Shown piece after piece: positions 37,980 to 46,431 of a DNA stretch of 64,000 nucleotides (positions within the stretch are counted from its first letter, which is position 1; each line of letters begins with the position of its first letter). The position numbers were made by a program, and so were the translations under genes. The stretch is from Deinococcus peraridilitoris DSM 19664 (lineage in GTDB: Bacteria > Deinococcota > Deinococci > Deinococcales > Deinococcaceae), in the NCBI RefSeq assembly GCF_000317835.1, contig NC_019789.1, positions 372,001 through 436,000 on the forward strand, read 5' to 3'. The notes below the pieces were generated by a model. It was not told the origin of the DNA and did not search any database. It saw only the letters and a list, made by a program, of their open reading frames with translations.

Positions 37980-38297
37980 ATGCCGAAGACTTGGAAGCAA
38001 GTTCGTGCCGAAGCTGCCGAACGCGGACGTATTGACGAGGCGAAGGTTGCTGAGCACCGCGAAGCCGGACTCGCCAGTGTGCGCGCATACCGCCTCGCAG
38101 AACTCCGCAAGAGGACTGGATTTAACCAAGAGGAAATCGCGCAGAAGGTCGGCGTCACGCAATCACGGGTTTCCCGCATCGAACGAGGTGACATCGGGCA
38201 CACTGAACTCGGCACCCTCCGCGCGTTCACAGAAGCATTTGGCGGTGAGCTTGAAGTGGTCGTCAAGTTGGGCGATGAGCGCGTCGTGCTCGTCTGA
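37980..38297 (+). CDS. higA: HigA-like XRE antitoxin
   Basis: 105 residues. The helix-turn-helix at about 55-90 (LRKRTGFNQEEIAQKVGVTQ then SRVSRIERGDIGHTELGTLR) is XRE type. N-terminal helices (WKQVRAEAAERGRIDEAKV) probably bind the toxin. It neutralises HigB and represses the shared promoter. Ribosome site GAGGAGTTG lies within the 3-prime end of the toxin gene. Confidence 0.88.
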   Translation: MPKTWKQVRAEAAERGRIDEAKVAEHREAGLASVRAYRLAELRKRTGFNQEEIAQKVGVTQSRVSRIERGDIGHTELGTLRAFTEAFGGELEVVVKLGDERVVLV

Positions 38298-38455
38298 CCA
38301 CTGGTACTCGCGCCATGCAGCATGATCGCTCGCACACAGGCCGAATTAGGTCCGGCAAACCACCTGTACTTCGGGACGATTCAACCGGGGATGCACGCAT
38401 TTCATGCACCATGAACGGAATGATGTCGGCCTCGCACTGAGGTGAGTCCCATGGT

Positions 38456-39316
38456 TTAGGCCACGGGGTAAGGCAGGTTCTGCTGCTGAGCATACACGGC
38501 CTCGAACTCCACAGGTGGCCGGTAGCCGAGTGATGAGTGTAGGCGCTCCTCGTTGTACACATCCTCCAGAAAGCGCCGTAGACTCTGCCGGGCACGTACA
38601 GAAGTTTGTGTGCGGGGGGTAGTGCTCAGGCACGCAGGGGCGCGCGAAGCGACACCCCTCGCCCAGAACTTGGCGCCTTCGGTGTCTGACACCCACAAGC
38701 CCAGGACGTCCTTGTTGCCTTCCAGGGTGATGCCCACAGCCGTGTATACCGCTCGTGGCGCCACCAGTCCATCCTTGCGAATCCGGACGTGCAGGCAGTC
38801 GAGGGACACGATCGGGTACACCGCTTCCAGCGGCCGGGAGCGCCAGGCCTGCACTTCGTCCAGTACTGCGTCCGTTCCTTCGCTGATCAAGGCTGGGCTG
38901 ACGTCCACCCCGTAGAGGGTCTGGAGTTGGCTTTGGATGTCGCGGGTGGTCATGCCGTGCGCGTAGAGGGACAGGATCTTCTCGTCGAGGCCCTCGAATC
39001 GTCGTTGGTGTTTGGGCAGAATCTGCGGCTCGAACTCGCTGTGCCGGTCGCGCGGTACCGCGAGCTCCATCTGGCCGAACTCCGCCTGGATGGTCTTCTT
39101 GGACTTGCCGTTTCGCACGTTCCGAGCTTCGTTCGCCACTTTCCCGCCGCGTTCGTGCCCGAGATGGTGCGTGAGTTCAGCTTCCAGCGCGCGTTCGAGC
39201 AGGCCTTTGCTGAGCTGCTTCAGTAAACCGTTGAAGCCTTCGGCTGTGCGGTGACCATCGAGTAGCTGGTCGAGCAGTTGGGGGTCGAAAAAGGCATCGT
39301 CTTGGGACATGGACAC
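38456..39316 (-). pseudogene. Chimeric ORF: IS256 transposase N-part fused to IS3 transposase C-terminus
   Basis: 286 residues. Residues 1-220 are the N-terminal part of an IS256-family mutator transposase (LLERALEAELTHHLGHERGG, LYAHGMTTRDIQSQLQTLYG, the acidic residue in VSLDCLHVRI, then TEGAKFW). About 40 frame-maintained residues cross the right end of the element. The last 40 residues, FLEDVYNEERLHSSLGYRPP and onward, are the C-terminus of an IS3 OrfB. Two of the IS256 catalytic acids are missing, so it should be inactive. Confidence 0.8.
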
Positions 39317-39363
39317 TTCCTTTCTTCAGGATGCGTCCCCCTCCCCCCGCACACAAACTTCTG
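38599..39363 (-). mobile_element. Internally deleted IS256-family element with intact ends
   Basis: A perfect 21-bp inverted repeat bounds a 765-bp unit: AGAAGTTTGTGTGCGGGG and beyond at 38599-38619, and its complement at 39343-39363. Full IS256 elements are about 1.3 kb, so roughly half the transposase is deleted while both ends survive. It could be mobilised by a full-length relative. The right end lies in an IS3 OrfB remnant (38456-38598). No clear target duplication was found. Confidence 0.7.
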
Positions 39364-39402
39364 AATGGGCTCTCCTGGTCAATCTGCTAGCGTCGAGAAA
39401 GC

Positions 39403-39876
39403 ATGGTTGTCCCCTCGATCGAACTGCCAGAACACCTCCTGCAAAACTTCCAGCCTGCCTACGAACATGCTTCAACTGCGATCTGGTGGCGCTTCGACGA
39501 CACGGCATACCCCGAACCCAACTTCTTCGACAACCCTGGTGTGCTCCTGCCTTGGTGGAGTACACAGCTAGCTCTTCTGGCTCAGGGCGCTAAAACTGTG
39601 GAGTTGCAGTTCATGGAAGGTCCCTACGCGCTCACCCTACGCGCTTTAGATTGCGACCTTATCGAGGTGAGTGCACCACCTGACCTTCCCGCTCCCATTG
39701 TGGTCACGTTGCCTGCACTCGTTCGTTCTGTTCAGGATGCTTTGTCGCGGGTTGCCCCGGCGTTTGAGAGCCACCCAAAAGTTCAGCACTTGGCTCAAGG
39801 GCTGCGCGATACCGTCGAAGAACTCGATAGGCAACTGCTCTATCGTGAACGGCGTGCCCGTTCACGGGACGAGTGA
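39403..39876 (+). CDS. Hypothetical protein, 3-prime end overlapped by an IS1 end
   Basis: 157 residues. Trp-rich N-terminal half (STAIWWRFDDTAYPEPNFFD, LLPWWSTQLALLAQGAKTVE) and a helical C-terminal half. No family was recognised; the style resembles small immunity-type proteins. The stop lies at or inside the apparent right end of the IS1-type element, so the last few residues may come from the insertion. A GAGAAAG sequence upstream is a fair ribosome site. Confidence 0.55.
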   Translation: MVVPSIELPEHLLQNFQPAYEHASTAIWWRFDDTAYPEPNFFDNPGVLLPWWSTQLALLAQGAKTVELQFMEGPYALTLRALDCDLIEVSAPPDLPAPIVVTLPALVRSVQDALSRVAPAFESHPKVQHLAQGLRDTVEELDRQLLYRERRARSRDE

Positions 39877-40274
39877 TCCCTGATACCCAGCAGTGATGCG
39901 TTGTAGTGGTGGATAAAGAGCCACACGAGCCCGATCAGGTGATCGAGCTTCCGCGAGAAGGCGAGTGTCTTTCTGGTCAGGCGAGCGAGCCGCTGACGCA
40001 AGGTGCAGTTGAAACGCTCGATGTGCTGCGTACCCCCGATCCGCTGCCTCCCTTCGAACACCACGCTTTTGTACGCCCCAAGCTTGTCGGTATGACACAC
40101 GGCGTCCAGGAATGGCGTGGCCATATGCTCCCACAAGCCAAAAGCACCGACAGCGTCACGCGGGCCAACAAAGCAGCCTACGATCCTGCGGGTTTTGCGT
40201 TCCATGGCCAGCCAGATCCATACCTGCCGATCCTTCCGACCAACGAAGGTCGCGAGTTCATCGCACTCGATCAC
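39840..40274 (-). CDS. IS1-family transposase, catalytic part (InsB-like)
   Basis: 144 residues. IECDELATFVGRKDRQVWIW, the DDE-type core KTRRIVGCFVGPRDAV, DKLGAYKSVVFEGRQRIGGT, and QHIERFNCTLRQRLARLTRK with the IERFN pattern of IS1 transposases. Overlaps the upstream zinc-ribbon frame by 4 bp. Expression as a fusion would need a -1 shift at the A-run (A7 then G on the minus strand, near 40285-40295). Confidence 0.85.
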   Translation of the reverse strand: MIECDELATFVGRKDRQVWIWLAMERKTRRIVGCFVGPRDAVGAFGLWEHMATPFLDAVCHTDKLGAYKSVVFEGRQRIGGTQHIERFNCTLRQRLARLTRKTLAFSRKLDHLIGLVWLFIHHYNASLLGIRDHSSRERARRSR

Positions 40275-40627
40275 GAGTGGTTCGTCCGCACTTTTTTTGC
40301 GGGCACCATCTCCACCTGCTGCTGAACGGCTTGTGTTTGCTGTTTGAGGTACCGAGCGAGCCAGGAGCGGCTGACGCCGACAGCTCGGCAGATGCCTCGT
40401 AAGGAGAGCCGTTCGACAAGCAGCTTGTCGACCAGTTGCTTCGTGGCAGGGTCAATGGGGTGCTTGAGGGGTTCAAGGACGAATTGTCGCTGGCAGACGC
40501 GACAGAGGAAGCGTTGCTTGCTGCTTTTGAGGTGGCCGTTTTTGACGGTGCGTTCCGAGCCGCACCCTGGGCACGCTGGACCGTTCATGTTTCATTCAAC
40601 ACCCGTCATCGCTAAGAATCCACTACC
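39868..40627 (-). mobile_element. IS1-family element, about 760 bp
   Basis: The left end is GGTAGTGGATTC on the minus strand at 40627, resembling the GGTRATG start of IS1 ends. The right end is near 39868 (GTGATCCCTGATA inward). The 760-bp length fits IS1 (768 bp). The inverted repeats are imperfect, so the exact boundaries are approximate. Both reading frames appear intact. Confidence 0.6.
40271..40588 (-). CDS. IS1-family transposase, zinc-ribbon/HTH part (InsA-like)
   Basis: 105 residues with zinc ribbon CPGCGSERTVKNGHLKSSKQ then RFLCRVCQRQF, followed by a helix-turn-helix LRGICRAVGVSRSWLARYLK. This is the DNA-binding half of an IS1 transposase. It ends just after a slippery A-run (PAKKVRTNHS), the usual place for frameshifting to the catalytic half. 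Confidence 0.85.
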   Translation of the reverse strand: MNGPACPGCGSERTVKNGHLKSSKQRFLCRVCQRQFVLEPLKHPIDPATKQLVDKLLVERLSLRGICRAVGVSRSWLARYLKQQTQAVQQQVEMVPAKKVRTNHS

Positions 40628-40685
40628 TTCCAGTGCATAGGGTTGTGTGGCCGTGCATAAGGCGCTATATTGTCAAACATCAAAG

Positions 40686-40707
40686 CGGCCGAGGGGCCGT
40701 TTTCTTC
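40686..40707 (+). terminator. Rho-independent terminator-like hairpin
   Basis: CGGCC, loop GAGG, GGCCG, then TTTTCTTC at 40700-40707. It sits between the IS1 element and the HNH gene and may insulate the latter from transcription coming out of the insertion. It lies just upstream of the chosen HNH start, which argues against a start at 40670. Confidence 0.5.
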
Positions 40708-40711
40708 GTTT

Positions 40712-40993
40712 ATGGCGATTGAGCGATACGAGCGGATCTGGGACCCCGAACGGCGTAAGCACGTGCGGGTGCATCGGCTTGTTGCAGCAGCGGCCCTTGG
40801 GCGCCCTCTGGAGTCCTGGGAAGTCGTGCATCACGTCAACGGTGACAAGCGTGACAACCGCCCTGAGAATCTGCGGGTTCTGCCCAGCCAGGCGCACCAC
40901 ATGGTGATTGAGCACGTCGAGCGTAAAGTCTCACGTGGTCAATTTCCGCTGTTCGAAACCGACGTGCTGCTGCCGGCAACCGTGCAGGACTGA
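40712..40993 (+). CDS. HNH endonuclease domain protein
   Basis: 93 residues from ATG 40712. Starts [23 protein letters not shown]. The HNH_3-type core is [27 protein letters not shown], with metal-binding His pair, Asn and His in the beta-beta-alpha fold. Free-standing nucleases like this occur in phages and as small homing or defence enzymes. No ribosome site is visible ahead of the start. The beta-CASP gene follows after 34 bp. Confidence 0.8.
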   Translation: MAIERYERIWDPERRKHVRVHRLVAAAALGRPLESWEVVHHVNGDKRDNRPENLRVLPSQAHHMVIEHVERKVSRGQFPLFETDVLLPATVQD

Positions 40994-41027
40994 TGTCTCG
41001 CAGCGAAATCGGAGACAATAGCGTTCA

Positions 41028-42653
41028 GTGAGCGATCTGCATTTTCTCGGTCTGGGCGGCACGGCTGAAGTGGGCGCCAGCAGTTACCTGTACCTGCTGC
41101 CCGAAGGCAACCTGCTGATCGACGCGGGACTGCGACCTGGTGCCCTCGGTGAAGCTGCCCTGCCGAAGCTGGAGCTACTGCGTGAGCACCCACCGGCCGT
41201 GATGGTCCTAACGCACGCTCACCTCGATCACGTCGCCGCGCTGCCCCTCGTCACCCGGGAATTCCCGAGGCTGGCGGTGTACTGCACGGCCGCGACCGCC
41301 CGAATCGCCGCCACCGTCCTGGCGGACACCCTGAAAGTCTCCGCCGACCAGGGCGCCCCCTTGTTCGACGTGAAAGCCATGAAGCGCGCCCTGGAACGCC
41401 TGCGGGTCGTAGAGCCCTTCACGCCCATCACCGAGCACGGTCCGGCCTTCACGCTGCTGCCCAGCGGTCACCTGTTCGGTGCCGTCTCGGTCGACTTGCG
41501 CAGCCGGCGGGGGCGGGTCTTCCACACCGGGGACTTCAGCAACGTCGCCACACCCACCACCGAGCCCGCCTTTATGCCCGCCGAGGAGCAACCCGTCACC
41601 GCGGTCGTCAGCGAGAGTACGTACGGCGACACCTTGCTGCCGTCACGCAAAGAGCAGGTGCGGGCGTTCGTCACGGCCATTCAGGAGACGCTGCGCGGCG
41701 GCGGGAAAGTGCTGATTCCCTCCTTCGCGCTGGGACGCGCGCAGGAAATGGTCTCCATCCTGCTGAGTGCCATGGCGGGCGGGCAACTGCGAGAAGTGCC
41801 GATCTACCTCGATGGGCTGGTACGCGCCCTGACCGAAGAGTACGAAGGCATGCTGGACTTGCTGCCCGCTGCCCTGCAGAATGCCCAGCGCACCAGTGGC
41901 CGCGCGCCCTTCCTGCGCAGTCCGGTCGAGCGAGTCGAGGATGCCCGGATGCGCGGGAAGATTCTGGCGTCACGCGGTCCGTGCATCGTCATCGCCTCAT
42001 CCGGCATGCTGCACGCCGGCACCAGCCCGCTCTACGCCCGCGTGTTCCTGCAGGAAGTGGAGAACGCCTTGTTCGTGGTGGGGTACCAGGACGCTGAAAG
42101 CCCGGGACGGCGTCTGCTGGAACTGCAACGTGGCGGTGAAGTGCTGCTGCCAGACGGCCGGGGAGGCCGGGAACTGGTGCCCGCCCTGTGCCGGGTGGAG
42201 CGCTTCTACCTCAGCGCGCATGCCGACCGGGGAGGCATTCTGGGCCTGCTGGGCCGTTACCCGAGCGGCAAGGTGGTCCTCACGCACGGCGAGGTTTCCG
42301 CGCGCAACAACCTCAGGACGTACCTGGACACCAAACGCGACGTCAGCCTGCCCGCAGCGGGAGAGATTGTGCCGCTGCAGGACAGCGGACGGCGGCGAGG
42401 GGCTTTTGTTTCGGATGCCCCACGCCGCCTGGCCGCCACCAGGGAGCGGCACACCCGCAGGCAGGTGCAGGTGCAGTACGACGATGAGCAGCACGCGCTG
42501 GTGGTGAAACTCCCAGAGGACCTCAGCCCGAATTATTTCGGAGAAGGTGATTACACCCTGGAAGTCGTGCGTGGCAAGTTGACTCGCATCAAGCTCGGGC
42601 AGCGTGAAGTGGAAACTGAGCCTGCCGAACCAGCCTTGTCTTCTACTGAGTGA
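41028..42653 (+). CDS. Beta-CASP metallo-beta-lactamase-fold nuclease (RNA-processing type)
   Basis: 541 residues from GTG 41028. Motif 1 around IDAG, motif 2 THAHLDHVAA (HxHxDH), GHLFGAVSV, motif 4 HTGDFS, then beta-CASP motif A SESTYGD, motif B SSGMLHAG and motif C LSAHADRGG with LTHGEVSARNNL. It belongs to the Ysh1/CPSF-73-like group of exo/endoribonucleases common in archaea and Deinococcus-Thermus. The charged tail after 450 is extra. Likely cytoplasmic mRNA or rRNA processing. Confidence 0.9.
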   Translation: MSDLHFLGLGGTAEVGASSYLYLLPEGNLLIDAGLRPGALGEAALPKLELLREHPPAVMVLTHAHLDHVAALPLVTREFPRLAVYCTAATARIAATVLADTLKVSADQGAPLFDVKAMKRALERLRVVEPFTPITEHGPAFTLLPSGHLFGAVSVDLRSRRGRVFHTGDFSNVATPTTEPAFMPAEEQPVTAVVSESTYGDTLLPSRKEQVRAFVTAIQETLRGGGKVLIPSFALGRAQEMVSILLSAMAGGQLREVPIYLDGLVRALTEEYEGMLDLLPAALQNAQRTSGRAPFLRSPVERVEDARMRGKILASRGPCIVIASSGMLHAGTSPLYARVFLQEVENALFVVGYQDAESPGRRLLELQRGGEVLLPDGRGGRELVPALCRVERFYLSAHADRGGILGLLGRYPSGKVVLTHGEVSARNNLRTYLDTKRDVSLPAAGEIVPLQDSGRRRGAFVSDAPRRLAATRERHTRRQVQVQYDDEQHALVVKLPEDLSPNYFGEGDYTLEVVRGKLTRIKLGQREVETEPAEPALSSTE

Positions 42654-42830
42654 TGGGCTGCGAGCCAGCTGGCGAAGCTGGAAACCTTGAGTGATGAGGC
42701 GCTGTGGAGTCTCTACCGGGCGCTGTGTGCGCGTGACGGCGTGCGGCCGGAGTTCAGCCCGGATCACCTGGCAGCGCTGAGTGGTGCTGAACTGCTGGAG
42801 CTGGCGCGGCGTGTCGGGGTGACGCCATGA
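42654..42830 (+). CDS. Small ORF in frame after the beta-CASP stop
   Basis: Directly after the TGA at 42651-42653 the same frame continues open: LAKLETLSDEALWSLYRALC, ARDGVRPEFSPDHLAALSGA, ELLELARRVGVTP. It stops at 42828-42830, overlapping the next ATG (ATGA). It looks like a real helical protein, but the only start candidates are TTG 42687 or CTG codons. It could alternatively be a readthrough extension. Confidence 0.35.
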   Translation, partial: WAASQLAKLETLSDEALWSLYRALCARDGVRPEFSPDHLAALSGAELLELARRVGVTP

Positions 42831-43189
42831 CGACCCGCAAACGCCTTGAGAAGCTCGAGGAGGCGCAGCGGGAATGGGAGAGGAACCACGTCGTGCCCAT
42901 GCGTGACGTGGTGGCCTTCCTGCACGACCTCACGCTGATTGTCGGAGAGGAAGCCGGGCAGGAGACCGCCATGCGGGTGCTGAACCGGATTGTGAAAGCA
43001 AAAGCTGAGCAGGTTGACGCTCGTGACGGTCACCATGACGCTATGACTGTGATGACGGCGGAGGTGTGTTGTGACTATCAGCGTCGATCTTGCGACGGAT
43101 TCGGCCGGATCAGTCTCGACGATGCAGCCCCAACGCTCGAGCGAGGACACCCCACACACCCAGCGCTGCCGGAGCTTGAGCGGGTGTAG
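42827..43189 (+). CDS. Small hypothetical protein
   Basis: 120 residues. The first 65 (RLEKLEEAQREWERNHVVPM, RDVVAFLHDLTLIVGEEAGQ, ETAMRVLNRIVKAKAEQ) form convincing helices of the type seen in phage or plasmid genes. The rest is less protein-like and its last 80 bp overlap the convergent coiled-coil gene. Coupled by ATGA to the preceding small ORF. Function unknown. Confidence 0.5.
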   Translation: MTTRKRLEKLEEAQREWERNHVVPMRDVVAFLHDLTLIVGEEAGQETAMRVLNRIVKAKAEQVDARDGHHDAMTVMTAEVCCDYQRRSCDGFGRISLDDAAPTLERGHPTHPALPELERV

Positions 43190-43671
43190 TCCCTGGCAGG
43201 GCGGCGTGCGTCATGACCTCAAGCCGCTCGACGGTCGCGCGGGCCGCGTGCAACTCAGCAGTGAGGACCGCCACCTCACCCCGTAGGCTGCTGACCTCAC
43301 CCTGCAACGCCTGGCCGCTCTCGCGCTGATCGTCGAGCGAAGCGAGCACCGGCACCAGGTCGCTCTGACTGCTGGGCAGCTGGGCGAGCTGCGCGCGTAA
43401 GGCGGTCACTTCAGCCTGAAGGGCTTCAGACTGAGCCCGCTGGGCTTGCAGCTCCTCGAGCACCGGAGCGAGCACCACGCCCAGCGCTGCCCGCAGATCG
43501 TCCAGTGTGATGGTGCCCGGCACCCTCGCGGGCGTGATGACTCCACCCTCACTCTGCCCAGTGATGGCCCGCAGGGCACCCTCTACGCTCTGCCCAGGGT
43601 GAGCGAGCAGGGTGAGCGCGGGCCGCCTCGAGCAGCTCGACCGCCTGAAGGGGGTACAGCCGGTCCCGCAT
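43110..43671 (-). pseudogene. Coiled-coil protein gene broken by a 13-bp duplication
   Basis: ATG 43671 begins MRDRLYPLQAVELLEAARAH, a helix-turn-helix-like start. The frame then shifts at 43597-43618, where GGGTGAGCG occurs twice, 13 bp apart. Removing one 13-bp copy restores AARAHPGQSVEGALRAITGQ and a continuous protein of about 182 residues with a long coiled coil (LEELQAQRAQSEALQAEVTA, DDQRESGQALQGEVSSLRGE) and an amphipathic tail. Possibly a DNA-binding coiled-coil protein of the KfrA style, which is speculative. Confidence 0.65.
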
Positions 43672-43677
43672 ACGCCC

Positions 43678-43707
43678 GCTCTACGCGCTTTCGCTCTACG
43701 CGCTTTC
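43678..43707. repeat. 15-bp tandem duplication upstream of the coiled-coil gene
   Basis: GCTCTACGCGCTTTC occurs twice in direct succession (43678-43692 and 43693-43707), immediately upstream of the minus-strand start at 43671. It could alter spacing in the promoter. Confidence 0.7.
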
Positions 43708-43892
43708 CTCCCCCGTTCTAACGATGCGCGGCGCCACCAGCTCCCATAGGCTGTGAACATGGCAGTCCAAGTAGGGCAGGGCCCCGTGCTTCCGGAGCCG
43801 CAGGTCACGCCCGCGTACCAGCCGGCCGAATCCGCTATGCTCTTAGACACCCACAAGGCACGACCCGGGGCGACCCGGCCGAGGAGGTCACC

Positions 43893-46175
43893 GTGAAGCA
43901 GATCCTTAGGTTGGCGGTCAGCGCTCTCGCCCTCGCCCTCGGCCCGGCCGTGTCCCCTGCCCAAGCCCAAGCCGCAGCCCCACCCGTGCGCGCGTGGTCC
44001 GACGCGAAGGACCTACCGGACGCGCGGGGCGCAGCGCAACTGCTCGAGAGCGAGTACGCCGCGCGTTACGGACGGCCAGCCGCGACAGGCTCAGCGCCGA
44101 GCACGGGTGGATCGGCGGCGGCACGAGCGGCAGCAGTGAAGATGTACGACGATGCCATCGTGCAACTCGAGGCCATGCTCGCGAAGCTCAAACCCGACGC
44201 CCTACAGCGCGCCCAGCTTGTGGCCCAGCTTGAGGCGCTGAAGAAGGCGCGCGACCAGTTCGCGGCCCAGCCTGCGCCACAGCCGGCCGCGCCGAGGCCG
44301 GCACCCGCACCGCCCAAGTCCACCGGGCCGCTCACCCTCGCGCAGGCACTCACGAACACTCGGGCGCTGGTCGAGACTGGAAAGGGGCGTCAGTCCTTCG
44401 CTGCGCTCACCGCGAGCCCCGCCGGCAAGGATCCGAGGCGCGCCTCGGCCCTCGCGGCGGCGGCCGTGCTGCGCGACCGGCCCGTCGGCGCCCTCGCCGC
44501 CCTGCTCGCCGCCAGGGCAGCAGAGCCAAAGAACCCCTCGCACCTGGTGAACGCGGCCGGCCTGCTCAGCCTGCTCGGCCGGCCCGTCGAGGCGATCGCT
44601 CTGCTCGACGGTGCGGACGCCCTCAAGGTTCCGTTCCCCAGCGCGATGGGTCTGAACGGGCAGGCGGTGGCGCTGAACAACCGCGGGCACGCCCTGCTCG
44701 GGCTCGGCCGAGCCAAGGATGCGGAGGCGGTGCTGAGGCGGGCGGTATCGCTCGAGCCGCTGCTGGCGGAGGCGAGAACGAACCTGGCGATGGCGCTGCG
44801 GGCACAGAACAAGACCGAGGAGGCGGTGCGCTTCTTCCGGGCGGGGATGAGGCGGTCACCGCCCCCGAGCCAGCCGGCGGTCAAGCCGCCGCCCACCTCC
44901 GGGCAGACCCCACCCCCCGGGCAATCGGGGCAGCAGTCCGCGGACCCGTTCTCCCCGGAGGGAGCGGCGCAGCTGCCGGCCGAGCGGGTGTACGACCTGT
45001 CGCGCGGCGTGCGCGGGGACCTGCCGAGGATCAAATGGCCGAAGACGCCGGCGGAGGCCGAGGCGCAGCAGCCCAAGCTCGAGGCCATGATCGCGGAGAT
45101 CAAGGGGCGCAACGCGACCTGGCACCAGCGCCTCCAGGTCCTGCAGGCCAGGCTCAAGCCGGTTCCGGGTCCGGGCAGCGATCTGAGCCATATGCGCGTC
45201 TCGGGGATCATCAACCGCATCGATGAGGCGCAGCACGAGCCGAGCTTGCGCCAGCTGTGGTCGACTGTCGAGGACGCCCGGTCGCGCAACAACGTCGAGG
45301 TGATGTTCAACGGCTCGCGCCTCGTGCCGGGAACGACGGGTGCCGTCCTGGACCAGAAGTTCAACCCGGCCACCGCGTCGGGCCGCTTCTGGGCGGAGGT
45401 GACGCGCCTCGGGCCTGAGAAGGCCAAAGAGGACAAAAAGTGTCCGGACAGGGAGCCGGGCAGCTCGGCCTGCCGCGAGGCGGTCCAGGTCAAGTACGAC
45501 AAGCTCAATTGCGAGGCGGCCCGGAAGGGCCTGGACGAGTGGCGCGCAAGCGCGGTGCGGCTGGACAACGCGCTCGCCGCCTACTTCGCGCCGGCGTACA
45601 AGCTCATGACCGGCCTGGCCGCGAACATCAGCGACCCGGTTCAGCACCAGATCGCGGTGCTGTACATCGAGCGGGAGGTCGACAACCTCGTTTGGATCTA
45701 CCTGCTCACGCCGGCGACCAGCCTCGGGCCGCTGCCGGCGTACTCGCAGTTCTGTAAGGAGCCCGGCGTCGCGGAGGATCCGAAGCCGGCCGTGCTCACG
45801 CCGGCGCAGCGTTGCATCCTTGGCGGGGCGACGTTCGAGGCGGACCTGTTCGTGGCCTCGGTCTCGTACGACTGCGAGAAGGTCGCGGTGGAGGTCGAGA
45901 AGGGCTTCCTGATCCTCGATGGCTTCGTCGAGGTGGAGTACGTGATCGAGGGGACCAAGACGGGCGAGGTCACGGTGGGCGTCGGCGTGAAGGGGGAGGT
46001 GGGCGGTGGCCCACTCGGGACGGGCGTGGAGGCGAAGGGCGGCTGCTACCTGACGGTGGACACGGGCACGGGGAAGTTTGTGGACGCGGGCGTGCGTGGC
46101 GGGGTGTCGGCCGGCGTTGCCGGGGGCGCGCTCCAGGTAGAGGCGAGCGGCTCGATCGTCGTGATCGCCGGATAG
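43893..46175 (+). CDS. Large secreted TPR-containing protein with Gly-rich C-terminus
   Basis: 760 residues from GTG 43893, with AGGAGGT eight bases upstream. Signal peptide 1-27 (AVSALALALGPAVSPAQAQA). Low-complexity Ala/Pro linkers at about 125-150 and 325-350 flank TPR-like repeats (LNNRGHALLGLGRAKDAEAV, LRRAVSLEPLLAEARTNLAM). A Cys-containing central domain (KCPDREPGSSAC, RCILGGATF) follows. The C-terminal 110 residues are Val/Gly-rich strands (EVTVGVGVKGEVGGGPLGTG) resembling a beta-structured export or amyloid-like segment. No family recognised. GC and codon bias are higher than in neighbours. Confidence 0.75.
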   Translation: MKQILRLAVSALALALGPAVSPAQAQAAAPPVRAWSDAKDLPDARGAAQLLESEYAARYGRPAATGSAPSTGGSAAARAAAVKMYDDAIVQLEAMLAKLKPDALQRAQLVAQLEALKKARDQFAAQPAPQPAAPRPAPAPPKSTGPLTLAQALTNTRALVETGKGRQSFAALTASPAGKDPRRASALAAAAVLRDRPVGALAALLAARAAEPKNPSHLVNAAGLLSLLGRPVEAIALLDGADALKVPFPSAMGLNGQAVALNNRGHALLGLGRAKDAEAVLRRAVSLEPLLAEARTNLAMALRAQNKTEEAVRFFRAGMRRSPPPSQPAVKPPPTSGQTPPPGQSGQQSADPFSPEGAAQLPAERVYDLSRGVRGDLPRIKWPKTPAEAEAQQPKLEAMIAEIKGRNATWHQRLQVLQARLKPVPGPGSDLSHMRVSGIINRIDEAQHEPSLRQLWSTVEDARSRNNVEVMFNGSRLVPGTTGAVLDQKFNPATASGRFWAEVTRLGPEKAKEDKKCPDREPGSSACREAVQVKYDKLNCEAARKGLDEWRASAVRLDNALAAYFAPAYKLMTGLAANISDPVQHQIAVLYIEREVDNLVWIYLLTPATSLGPLPAYSQFCKEPGVAEDPKPAVLTPAQRCILGGATFEADLFVASVSYDCEKVAVEVEKGFLILDGFVEVEYVIEGTKTGEVTVGVGVKGEVGGGPLGTGVEAKGGCYLTVDTGTGKFVDAGVRGGVSAGVAGGALQVEASGSIVVIAG

Positions 46176-46431
46176 CAAGGTCCACGCCCAGCCACCGTGA
46201 CGGCTTGCTTTGGGGTGGGGTGACGCGGGGGTCGTCCGACTCCCGTCGTCGACACTGGTGTCCGAGGTCGCTCGCGCCGACCCGTGCTGGTGCGAGATGC
46301 CGGCTGGGCCCGCCCCTTAAACTTCCCATTTGTTCCAGACCATCACGAAGCATCACCTTGGCAAGCAGGTGCGCAGCGGATTCTCCACCAGTAGCAAGGC
46401 GGCAGTGAAGTTGCAAGGGTTTGGTGGAGGG

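Noticed and set aside
44856..46178. 440-codon minus-strand ORF
   Set aside because: Antisense to the secreted TPR protein, which has a signal peptide and strong ribosome site; the antisense product is Arg/Leu-rich noise.
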